Part shown: one piece after another, positions 1 to 5,940 of the stretch | Layout of the letters: the number at the start of each line of letters is the position of its first letter | Position numbering within the stretch: position 1 is the first letter of the stretch | Assembly: GCA_903921835.1 (NCBI GenBank) | Contig: CAIXRL010000171.1 | Location: 1-6,212, forward strand | Direction of reading: 5' to 3' | DNA: 6,212 bases | From: Candidatus Eiseniibacteriota bacterium | GTDB lineage: Bacteria; Eisenbacteria; RBG-16-71-46 | Notes under the pieces: model-generated | Database searches by the model: none | What the model was told of the DNA's origin: nothing | The model's input: the letters and a program-made list of their open reading frames with translations, nothing else | Program-made: the position numbers and the translations under genes

Positions 1-1131
1 CAGGGCCGGGGCGCTCCAGTGGTACCAATCCGTGTCCTCGTTCGTCCTCTGGGTGTCGTCGAAAACGTTGCCGTCGAGCCGCCAGCGATAGAACTGAATC
101 TGTCCGCCCGAGGCGGGCTGGTCGGCGCTCCAGTTGAACGTGGTCCGGATGGAGGCTCGAATGTCGAGGTGCTGCCATGTGACCGGGTCGTTCGGCGTGT
201 ATCCGCCAGACGGCATTCGGTAGTAGAAGGACTCGTTGTACACGGTGACGATCGGCCCGATCGCGATAGTGGAGCCCACTTCGTACTGCAGCATGTTGGT
301 GGCGAGATTGAACACGGGGGAGTAGGCGCCCGCCGTGTCGAAGGCGACCACGACGAAGACATGGTGGTGACCCACGGTCTGACCGGAGAGCGTGACCGAC
401 GTCAGTCCGTTGCCCACCCTGGTCCAGCTCGCGAAGTTCTCCTTGGCGTAGAAGCGGCGGAGCGAGTCGGGATTGGACAGGAGAAGGTAGAAGTCGAATG
501 CGGCTTCGGATTGGGCATTGCCCTGCTCGAACACCTTGTACCTGTAGTAGATTGGCTTTGCCACATTCCAGAGATACCCGTCGGGATCGGTGCCCACCCA
601 GTTCACGGTCATGGTCGGCGTCAGATGGCGCTCGAGCAGGTCCGAGGGCAGGGGAGACGTGATCCGAACCGTCGGCGCGATGTTGTTGGAGAAGAACGAG
701 CGAAACACCGGAGCGGAAGGCATCCCACCGTCGTCGTAGGCCTTGATGACGAAGGTGTGGGGGCTCTCGGATCGCGCCGTATTGGGGACCGCATCCTTCG
801 AGACGAACGTCAGCGTCGTATCGTTGGACCTCGTCGCATGCCAGGTCGTGTCCCTGTCCCCGGGATCGATCGCAAACGTGTAGTAGGCCACCCGCCCGTC
901 CGGGTCATTTCCGGACCAGTCGATCCTGACGCTGTAGGACACCGGGGTCTGCGGCTCCGCGGGCGACGAGGCGATTTTCAGCGACGAAGTGATTTCCACC
1001 GTCGGCCGCTGGTTGCTCGGGTTCACACCGAACGAGTTCACACCGGACTTCCTGCTGCACCCGTACCCCGCGAGCGAAATCACCGCCGCGAGGACGAGGC
1101 CGGCGTCCCTGGCGAAGGCCCGAAGCTTCAT
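1..1131 (-). CDS. Putative lipoprotein with tandem Ig-like/FN3-like modules (3' end outside window)
   Basis: Reading the complementary strand from the ATG at 1131 gives 377 codons with no stop up to the window edge, so the C-terminus is missing. The N-terminus is a lipoprotein signal: MKLRAFARD, then the hydrophobic run AGLVLAAVISLAGYG, then Cys25 as the probable acylated residue. The lipobox (GYG-C) is imperfect. The mature part has at least two related modules. Module 1 starts near residue 42 (RPTVEITSS), carries WSGNDPDG at 72-79 and ends near FVIKAYDDGG. Module 2 starts near 153 (APTVRITSP), carries WVGTDPDG at 178-185 and ends near VFVVVAFDTAG. A third, more divergent copy may start near 319 (HLDIRASIRTTFNWSAD). 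The PTV.ITSP opening and W.G.DPDG turn are typical of extracellular Ig-like beta-sandwich repeats. The role is probably structural or adhesive on the envelope, but I do not recognise a named family. The start is supported by a strong Shine-Dalgarno. Base composition is visibly less GC-rich than the genes to the right. Confidence 0.85.
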   Translation of the reverse strand, partial: MKLRAFARDAGLVLAAVISLAGYGCSRKSGVNSFGVNPSNQRPTVEITSSLKIASSPAEPQTPVSYSVRIDWSGNDPDGRVAYYTFAIDPGDRDTTWHATRSNDTTLTFVSKDAVPNTARSESPHTFVIKAYDDGGMPSAPVFRSFFSNNIAPTVRITSPLPSDLLERHLTPTMTVNWVGTDPDGYLWNVAKPIYYRYKVFEQGNAQSEAAFDFYLLLSNPDSLRRFYAKENFASWTRVGNGLTSVTLSGQTVGHHHVFVVVAFDTAGAYSPVFNLATNMLQYEVGSTIAIGPIVTVYNESFYYRMPSGGYTPNDPVTWQHLDIRASIRTTFNWSADQPASGGQIQFYRWRLDGNVFDDTQRTNEDTDWYHWSAPAL

Positions 1132-1136
1132 GGCTC

Positions 1137-1142
1137 CCTCCT
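1137..1142 (-). promoter_or_regulatory. Shine-Dalgarno of the lipoprotein gene
   Basis: The complementary strand reads AGGAGG followed by five bases (GAGCC) and the ATG at 1131. This is a full-consensus ribosome binding site at good spacing. It fixes the start of the lipoprotein gene. I see no convincing -35/-10 pair in the rest of the 1143-1317 stretch. Confidence 0.8.
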
Positions 1143-1317
1143 GTCGTCGGTGGAGGTGAATCCCGGTCGGGAGGTGGCCTGCGATGCGGCGGTCGCCGGC
1201 ACGGCAGGTCATGGTTGCGTGATGATGACACGGACGGTCTCGTCGCTGCAACGCAGCGCAGCCTCGACCATGAGTGACGCATAGGCACCCGCGCTCCGCT
1301 GCGCGCCCGCAAACGCC

Positions 1318-1353
1318 ACCGCCCCGGCGCGAGCGAAACCGCGTCGGGGCGGT
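1318..1353 (-). terminator. Probable intrinsic terminator of the repeat-protein gene
   Basis: ACCGCCCCG at 1318-1326 is perfectly complementary to CGGGGCGGT at 1345-1353. The stem extends by three more pairs past one mismatch on the minus transcript (a G-U pair if read on plus), around a ten-base loop at 1331-1340. It begins 34 bases after the stop of the minus-strand repeat-protein gene. On that transcript it is followed by GGCGTTTG, so the U run is short and the terminator would be non-ideal. The hairpin would separate the repeat-protein transcript from the lipoprotein gene further on. The remainder of the gap (1132-1317) shows nothing else I can support. Confidence 0.6.
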
Positions 1354-1387
1354 CGTGAGCACGAACGCGTGATCGGAGTTCAGCCGA

Positions 1388-3091
1388 TCAGCGCACGAGC
1401 GTGATGCGGCGCGTCGCCGTCGCGCGGCCGTCCACGGCGAGCCGGGCGAAGTAGACGCCCCCGGCGCAGGTGCGGCCCGAGTCGTCACGGGCATCCCACG
1501 GCACCTGCTGCACGCCCGCCTCGAACATCTCATGGTCGAGCGTGCGCACCCGCCGACCGGCCGCATCGAAGATCGTCAGCTCCGCGCGGCCCGCGCCCGT
1601 GGCGGCGAACGCGAACGTGGCCTGCAGCGTCGCGGGATTGGGTGCGGCCTTCAGTGACACCGCGGGGCGAAGCATCGTCCCCTGGAGCGGGACGCGCTGG
1701 CAATAGAGGTCGCTCGCGCCGCGCTGGTCCACCCAGACCACGACGCCGACGGTGTCGGAGTTGCTGACCACCGTGGCCTGGAACTGGTTGTAGCTTGCGC
1801 TGCACTCATTGACCCCGCCCGCGGTCCACCTTGCGACGCCCAGCGAATCCATGCGCTGCGCGTAGATGTCGGTCCCCGCGCCGGTGCGCTCGTCCTCCCA
1901 CGCCACGAGCGCGCCCCCGAGCCCGTCGGCGGCGATGGACGGAAACGCGTGCGTGCCGGGCTCGTTGCACACGATCTCGCCGCTCGCCGGCCACAACCGC
2001 GCGCCCGCGGGGTCCAGCCGCTGTGCGTAGACATCCATGTTCACGCGCTCATCGGTCCACGCCACGAGCAGGCCGCCGCGGCCGTCCGCGACCGCGGCCA
2101 GTGCCAGTTGATCGGCGTCGAACGAGCACACTTGCGCGCCGCCGTCGACGAGCACGGAGAACCCGGGCAGCGTCACGCGCTGGGCGTAGACTCCGATCGA
2201 CGCGCCGCGATCGTCCTCCCACGCGAACCATGCGCCGCCTGCGCTGTCGCTCACCGCGATGGGGCGGAACTGGTCGCCCGCCGCCGCGCAGATCCCGGCT
2301 CCCGCCGGGTCCCACAACGGCTGCCCGTCGTGCCCGACGTACTCCGCGAAGATGTCGGAGCCGGTGTCCCCCTGCTGCGTCCAGGCCACGATGACGCCGT
2401 ACGGCCCGCCGGTCACGATCGCCGGCTCGAACTGCGCCGCGAGGCTCGTGCTCACGGGCTTGCCATTGGGATCCCACCGCGCGACGCCCGCCGTGTCCAG
2501 TCGCTGCGCGTAGATGCGCGGCTCGTCGCGATGGTCCTCCCACGCGATCACCACGCCCGAGGGCGAAGCCCCGGCACTGTCCGGGGCGATCACCGGCGCG
2601 ACCTGCTGCCCGCCGGCCGTGCACACCGGAACGCCGTTGAAGGCCCAGAGGGCCGCGCCGCCCGGCCCGATGCGTTGCGCGAAGACGTCGCCGTCGGAGT
2701 CGTAGCGGAAGTCGCGCCAGGCAACCACGATTCCGCCCGCGCCATCCGAGACGAGCACGGGCTGGTCCTGGCGGCCTGCCGCTCCACAGGCCAGCGCGCC
2801 ATTGTACGACCAGAGGATCGCGCCCGAAGCGCTCACGTGCTGGACGTAGATGTCCGACACGACGAAGCGCATGTCCGACCAGGCGACGAACATGCCGCCC
2901 GCCCCGTCGCTGATCGCGGTGCGGAACGACTGCGAGTAGGCCGCCGTGCAGACCGGCAACCCGAGGTTCGCCGCCGGCCACTGGGCGCGGGCGATCCCGG
3001 GCAGGGCCAGCGCGCAGGCGAGCGCGAGCAGCATCCCCGCGCGCGCCCGACACCCGCGGGCGAACGGTCGTCGGAGCAGGGGGCCTGGCAC
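1388..3091 (-). CDS. Secreted eight-repeat protein with C-terminal FlgD-Ig/T9SS-like sorting module
   Basis: From the GTG at 3091 this encodes 567 residues. Residues 1-36 form a signal peptide: an arginine-rich n-region, the hydrophobic core MLLALACALALPG, and ARA before Gln37 as the cleavage site. Residues 45-471 are eight tandem units of 45-57 residues. Each follows a pattern like 'pVC-x5-Q-x2-P-x3-sDgaGG-x-vVAWeD-x-R-x4-DIYAQR-x3-G-x3-W-x2-G'. Residues about 478-567 form a FlgD-Ig/type IX-like beta-sandwich: APNPA near 482, LTIFDAAGRRVRTL near 505, WDARDDSGR near 532, GGVYFARL near 545 and a basic end (RRITLVR). Such C-terminal modules are usual on exported proteins of FCB-type and Eisenbacteria-type bacteria and are linked to surface delivery or anchoring. 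The repeats could form a beta-propeller or a solenoid; that is inference, and no enzymatic motif is visible. An in-frame ATG at 3034 (548 residues) is the alternative start, but it would leave almost no n-region and has a weaker ribosome site. The reading frame stays open upstream of 3091, but that part overlaps the promoter region and glcD and is not protein-like. The gene is transcribed divergently from glcD. Confidence 0.88.
   Translation of the reverse strand: MPGPLLRRPFARGCRARAGMLLALACALALPGIARAQWPAANLGLPVCTAAYSQSFRTAISDGAGGMFVAWSDMRFVVSDIYVQHVSASGAILWSYNGALACGAAGRQDQPVLVSDGAGGIVVAWRDFRYDSDGDVFAQRIGPGGAALWAFNGVPVCTAGGQQVAPVIAPDSAGASPSGVVIAWEDHRDEPRIYAQRLDTAGVARWDPNGKPVSTSLAAQFEPAIVTGGPYGVIVAWTQQGDTGSDIFAEYVGHDGQPLWDPAGAGICAAAGDQFRPIAVSDSAGGAWFAWEDDRGASIGVYAQRVTLPGFSVLVDGGAQVCSFDADQLALAAVADGRGGLLVAWTDERVNMDVYAQRLDPAGARLWPASGEIVCNEPGTHAFPSIAADGLGGALVAWEDERTGAGTDIYAQRMDSLGVARWTAGGVNECSASYNQFQATVVSNSDTVGVVVWVDQRGASDLYCQRVPLQGTMLRPAVSLKAAPNPATLQATFAFAATGAGRAELTIFDAAGRRVRTLDHEMFEAGVQQVPWDARDDSGRTCAGGVYFARLAVDGRATATRRITLVR
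1679..2959 (-). repeat. Eight tandem protein-level repeats (45-57 residues each)
   Basis: Counting from the GTG start, the units are residues 45-98, 99-153, 154-210, 211-264, 265-318, 319-371, 372-426 and 427-471. The last is shortened and runs into the C-terminal module. The best conserved parts are the VAW-[ED]-D-x-R segment, the following [DG]-[IV]-[YF]-x-[QE] strand (usually IYAQR), and a near-invariant Cys at the fourth position of each unit. At the DNA level only short blocks recur, such as those encoding AWED and YAQR, so the array is old and diverged and not a recent tandem duplication. Unit 4 is the most divergent: it lacks the Cys and the D-x-R, reading AWTQQGD. Confidence 0.85.
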
Positions 3092-3104
3092 GATGTCGGG
3101 GTAT

Positions 3105-3110
3105 CTCCTT
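3105..3110 (-). promoter_or_regulatory. Shine-Dalgarno of the repeat-protein gene (long spacing)
   Basis: The complementary strand reads AAGGAG and then 13 bases before the GTG at 3091. The match is strong but the spacing is longer than the usual 5-10 bases. It is still the only good ribosome site near the signal peptide, and it argues for the GTG over the ATG at 3034. Confidence 0.6.
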
Positions 3111-3143
3111 GGGCGGCCGCAAGCGCGGTGCGGATCTGCTGCA

Positions 3144-3172
3144 ATGGTCCCCGGCGCGACGCGCGCTGTCAA
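3144..3172 (-). promoter_or_regulatory. Candidate sigma70-type promoter of the repeat-protein gene
   Basis: On the complementary strand a perfect TTGACA lies at 3172-3167. After a 17-base spacer comes GACCAT at 3149-3144, a weak -10 with A2, A5 and T6 matching. Transcription would start near 3137, giving a 5' leader of about 45 bases that contains the AAGGAG. The -35 is good and the -10 is poor, so this is only a candidate. Confidence 0.4.
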
Positions 3173-3240
3173 CGACCATGTGCGAGCAGGCACGCTCTGC
3201 CCACCGTACGGCCGGGGAAGGCGCCCGGGACAGGGCATTT

Positions 3241-3249
3241 TGCTACTCT
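3241..3249 (+). promoter_or_regulatory. Candidate -10 element of a leaderless glcD promoter
   Basis: TGCTACTCT includes a TANNNT box (TACTCT, 3244-3249) with an extended TG at 3241-3242. Exactly seven bases separate its last T from the A of the glcD ATG at 3257, so the transcript should begin at or next to the start codon. No Shine-Dalgarno-like purine run lies directly before the ATG (the bases are GCGGCCC). No clear -35 is seen 16-18 bases upstream, as is common for extended -10 promoters. Confidence 0.5.
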
Positions 3250-3256
3250 GCGGCCC

Positions 3257-4720
3257 ATGGTGATCTCCCCGTCCGCACTCGACGAGCTGCGCGCCCTGCT
3301 GGGCGAGGATGGCGTCCTGTCCGCGAACGCCTCGCGGTTCGCCTACGAGGCCGACGCCATGACGCTCGAGCGGGCAACTCCGGACGTGGTCGTGCTGCCG
3401 CGCTCGACCGACGAGGTCGGCGCCGTGGTGCGCTGGGCGATGGCGCACGGCCTCGCGGTCACCCCCCGTGGCGCCGGCACGGGACTCGCGGGCGGCTGCA
3501 CCTGCGAACAGGGCGGCGTCTCGCTCTCGGTCAATCGCATGGACCGCGTGCTGGCGGTGGACGCCGAGCGCATGCTCGCCTGGGTCCAGCCCGGGCTCGT
3601 GAACCTGTGGCTCTCGCAGCAGCTCGCGCCGCGCGGGCTCCACTTCGCCCCCGACCCGGCGTCACAGCAGGTGAGCACGATCGGCGGCAACGTCGCGACC
3701 AACGCGGGCGGACCGCACTGCCTCAAGTACGGCGTGACGCTCAACCACATCCTGGGCATCACCGTCGTGCTCGCCGGGGGCGCCGCCGTGACGCTCGGTG
3801 GCGAGGCGTGCGACGCGCCGGGATTCGATCTGGCGTCGGTCGTCATCGGCAGCGAGGGCACGCTCGGGATCATCACCGAGGTGTGCGTGCGACTGCTCCC
3901 GGTGCCCGAGGCGGTGAAGACCCTGCTGTTCGATTTCGACACCATCGCCGACGCCTGCGTCACCGTCACGCGCGTCATCGCCGAGGGCATCGTGCCGGCG
4001 GCGATGGAGATCATGGACCGGTACACGGTCGGGCTGGTCGAGGCGTGGCTGCATCTGGGCCTGCCCACCGACGCCGCGGCGGTGCTGCTCATCGAGGTGG
4101 ACGGGCCCGCGAGCGCCCTGCCCGCGCAGGCCGAACGCATCGCGGCGATCGCGCGCGAACGGCACGCGCGGACCGCGCGCGTGGCGCGCGACGAGGTCGA
4201 GCGCGCGCAGCTGTGGCGCGGCCGCAAGTCCTCGTACGGCGCCTACGGCCGCTCCGCGAGCGGCTTCTACATCATGGACGGCGTGGTGCCGCGCACGCGG
4301 CTCGCCGAGGCGTTCGCGAACATCTACGCGATCGCAGGATCGCGCGGGCTGCACGCGGGCAACCTGTGCCACGCCGGTGACGGCAACCTGCATCCGCACG
4401 TCCTCTTCGACACGAACTCGCCGAAGCAGCAGGCCGACGCGCTCGAGGTGTCGCACGAGATCCTGCGCATGTGCATCCGGTTCGGCGGCACCATCTCGGG
4501 CGAGCACGGCATCGGCAGCGAGAAGCGTTCGATGATGCGGGAGATGTTCGAGCCCCGCGACCTGGCGGTGATGGAGCGGCTGCGCGGCGCATTCGACCGG
4601 GACCGGCGCCTGAACCCCGGCAAGGTACTGCCCGGCGGCGAAGCGCACGCGCAGACCCGCGGCCCTGCGCAGCTTGGCGGCATGGCGGTGCGCGACGACG
4701 TGCAGGGATCGTGGACATGA
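3257..4720 (+). CDS. glcD: Glycolate oxidase FAD-binding catalytic subunit GlcD (FAD-linked oxidase)
   Basis: The product is 487 residues, close to the roughly 499 of Escherichia coli GlcD. It is the flavoprotein subunit that oxidises glycolate (or a related 2-hydroxyacid such as D-lactate) to the 2-oxoacid. The FAD_binding_4 domain shows VTPRGAGTGLAGG (68-80), APDPAS (131-136), TIGGNVATNAGGPHCLKYG (141-159) and GSEGTLGI (198-205). The FAD-oxidase C-terminal domain shows EIMD (251-254), WRGRK (320-324), YIMDGVVPR (338-346), the metal-site motif HAGDGNLHP (372-380), GTISGEHGIGSEK (411-423) and the closing LNPGK (452-456). All family landmarks are intact, so the enzyme should be active. No signal peptide or membrane segment is seen; it probably acts at the inner face of the membrane, passing electrons toward quinone. 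The start is set by similarity and by the promoter box seven bases upstream; the frame continues further upstream but is not protein-like there. Its stop overlaps the start of glcE (ATGA). Glycolate versus D-lactate specificity cannot be read from sequence; the glcE partner favours glycolate. Confidence 0.93.
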   Translation: MVISPSALDELRALLGEDGVLSANASRFAYEADAMTLERATPDVVVLPRSTDEVGAVVRWAMAHGLAVTPRGAGTGLAGGCTCEQGGVSLSVNRMDRVLAVDAERMLAWVQPGLVNLWLSQQLAPRGLHFAPDPASQQVSTIGGNVATNAGGPHCLKYGVTLNHILGITVVLAGGAAVTLGGEACDAPGFDLASVVIGSEGTLGIITEVCVRLLPVPEAVKTLLFDFDTIADACVTVTRVIAEGIVPAAMEIMDRYTVGLVEAWLHLGLPTDAAAVLLIEVDGPASALPAQAERIAAIARERHARTARVARDEVERAQLWRGRKSSYGAYGRSASGFYIMDGVVPRTRLAEAFANIYAIAGSRGLHAGNLCHAGDGNLHPHVLFDTNSPKQQADALEVSHEILRMCIRFGGTISGEHGIGSEKRSMMREMFEPRDLAVMERLRGAFDRDRRLNPGKVLPGGEAHAQTRGPAQLGGMAVRDDVQGSWT

Positions 4721-5940
4721 AGACGGCCTTCGCCGCGCTGCCCGCTGCGTGCCGGTGCGACGCGGCGCGATTCGCCATCGGCGGCGCGCAGCCCGGCGTC
4801 GCGCTGAGGCCTGAATCCGCCGGGGAGGCCGCCGCGGTACTCGTCGCGTGTTCGCGCAGCGGCTTCGCACTCGTGCCCTGGGGCGGCGGCGTTGCGCTCT
4901 CGCACGAGAGCTCGCCACCGCCTCGCTACGACGTCGCGCTCGACCTGGGCGGGCTGCGCCGCATCACGACCTACGACCCCGACGACTTCACCGTCACGGC
5001 CGAATGCGGCATCCCGCTCGCCGAGCTCCGCGCGACGCTCGCGGCGCACGGGCAGGAACTGCCGATCGAGGCGGCGGCGGCCGCGACGCTCGGCGGCGCG
5101 CTCGCAGCCAACGCCAGCGGCGCCCGGCGCAGGGCCCTGGGTTCGCCGCGCGACCGCATCCTCGGGGCGCGCTTCCTCACCGGCGACGGCGAACTCGTGC
5201 GCACCGGCGGGCGCGTGGTGAAGAACGTCGCGGGCCATGCCGTACACCGCCTCCTGGTCGGCTCGCGCGGCGGCCTGGGCGTGTTCGTCGAGGCGAGCCT
5301 CAAGCTCCCGCCGCAACCTCCCGCGCGCGGGCTCGTCGTGCACGGCGCCGACGCCGGGCTCGTGGCCGACGCCACGCGCTGGTCCGGCCTGTCGCGACTC
5401 GAGCCGGCGGCGCTCACCGTGCTCGGCCCCGACGCGGCGTCGCTCCACCCGGCGTTCGCCACCGGCGCGCCCGTCACGGTGATCACGGGCTTCGAGGGCG
5501 ATCCCGCGTGGGTGGACGCCTGCATCGGGCGCATCGTCGAGCGGCTCGGCGCTCCCGTCTCGGTGCGGCGCGACGCCGAGGTCCCGCCGCTGTGGGCCGC
5601 GCTCGCCGACGCCGGCGAACACCCGGGGCCGCGCCTCACGTTCGCGACCGCCGATTCCGCGCCGCCGGCGATCGCCTCGCTACTCCTCCACCCCACCGGG
5701 GCGCGTCTCGTCTTCCACGCGCCCGCGGGCCGGCTCATCCTATGGCCGGGGCCCGCAGGCCTCGAGGGCCTGGCGCGCGGACTGGAATCCTCCGGCTTCT
5801 CGCTGATCGAACAGCGGGGCGCCGGGATCGACACGCCGGTGCCGCCCGCGGCGGTGCTCGGCCTGCGCGCGCGCATCGCGGAAGCACTGGACCCCGCCGG
5901 CACGATGGCCTACGGGCCACGCTGGCGCGCGGGCCGCTGA
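4717..5940 (+). CDS. glcE: Glycolate oxidase FAD-binding subunit GlcE
   Basis: The product is 407 residues, longer than E. coli GlcE (about 350), with the extra length spread over both the N-terminal and C-terminal parts. It is the second, shorter flavin-domain subunit of the glycolate oxidase complex and lacks the metal-binding HAGDGN region of GlcD. Visible landmarks are VPWGGGVAL (53-61), ITTYDPDDFTVTAECGIPL (83-101), TLGGALAANASGARRR (124-139) and SPRDRILGARFLTGDGE (143-159). The most characteristic block is GGRVVKNVAGHAVHRLL followed by VGSRGGLGV (164-189), the counterpart of the GG-V-KNVAGYD-RL-VGS-G-LGV block in GlcE proteins. The usual closing DP-G-FNPGR motif is degenerate here: LDPAGTMAYGPRW (391-403). 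The ATG at 4717 overlaps the glcD stop by four bases (ATGA). AGGGA at 4704-4708 is a fair ribosome site with eight bases of spacing, so the two genes are translationally coupled. A GTG at 4711 is a weaker alternative. glcF does not follow within the window. Confidence 0.88.
   Translation: MKTAFAALPAACRCDAARFAIGGAQPGVALRPESAGEAAAVLVACSRSGFALVPWGGGVALSHESSPPPRYDVALDLGGLRRITTYDPDDFTVTAECGIPLAELRATLAAHGQELPIEAAAAATLGGALAANASGARRRALGSPRDRILGARFLTGDGELVRTGGRVVKNVAGHAVHRLLVGSRGGLGVFVEASLKLPPQPPARGLVVHGADAGLVADATRWSGLSRLEPAALTVLGPDAASLHPAFATGAPVTVITGFEGDPAWVDACIGRIVERLGAPVSVRRDAEVPPLWAALADAGEHPGPRLTFATADSAPPAIASLLLHPTGARLVFHAPAGRLILWPGPAGLEGLARGLESSGFSLIEQRGAGIDTPVPPAAVLGLRARIAEALDPAGTMAYGPRWRAGR

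Noticed and set aside
19..1284. 421-codon plus-strand open frame across the left end
   Set aside because: It lies antisense to the lipoprotein gene, which has a strong ribosome site, a lipoprotein signal and repeated beta-sandwich modules. The plus-strand translation is His/Arg/Val-rich with no recognisable domain, as expected of an antisense shadow in GC-rich DNA.
905..1312. 135-codon minus-strand frame around the lipoprotein start
   Set aside because: It is out of frame with the lipoprotein gene and overlaps its signal sequence. Its Pro/Arg-rich translation has no ribosome site of comparable quality.
3204..3211. Eight-base palindrome CCGTACGG between the divergent promoters
   Set aside because: Too short to be distinguished from chance in GC-rich sequence, with no second copy seen nearby.
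1949..3256. Upstream extension of the glcD frame (923 codons in total)
   Set aside because: The part before 3257 is antisense to the repeat-protein gene and Arg/Ala-rich. GlcD similarity begins at the ATG at 3257, which is also where the promoter box points.
3092..3643. N-terminal extension of the repeat-protein frame
   Set aside because: It would put about 184 non-protein-like residues before a well-formed signal peptide and would overlap glcD and both promoters.
4141..4222. Run of alternating CG-rich sequence suggestive of Z-DNA
   Set aside because: It is explained by Arg/Ala/Glu codons in the normally conserved AR-x-DE-x-ER-x2-W-x-GRK part of GlcD. There is nothing beyond coding sequence to support a structural role.
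3662..4918. 418-codon minus-strand frame, with other long minus-strand frames at 4324-5622 and 4971-5903
   Set aside because: These are antisense to glcD and glcE, whose family motifs are complete. The translations are Arg/Ala/His-rich without domains.
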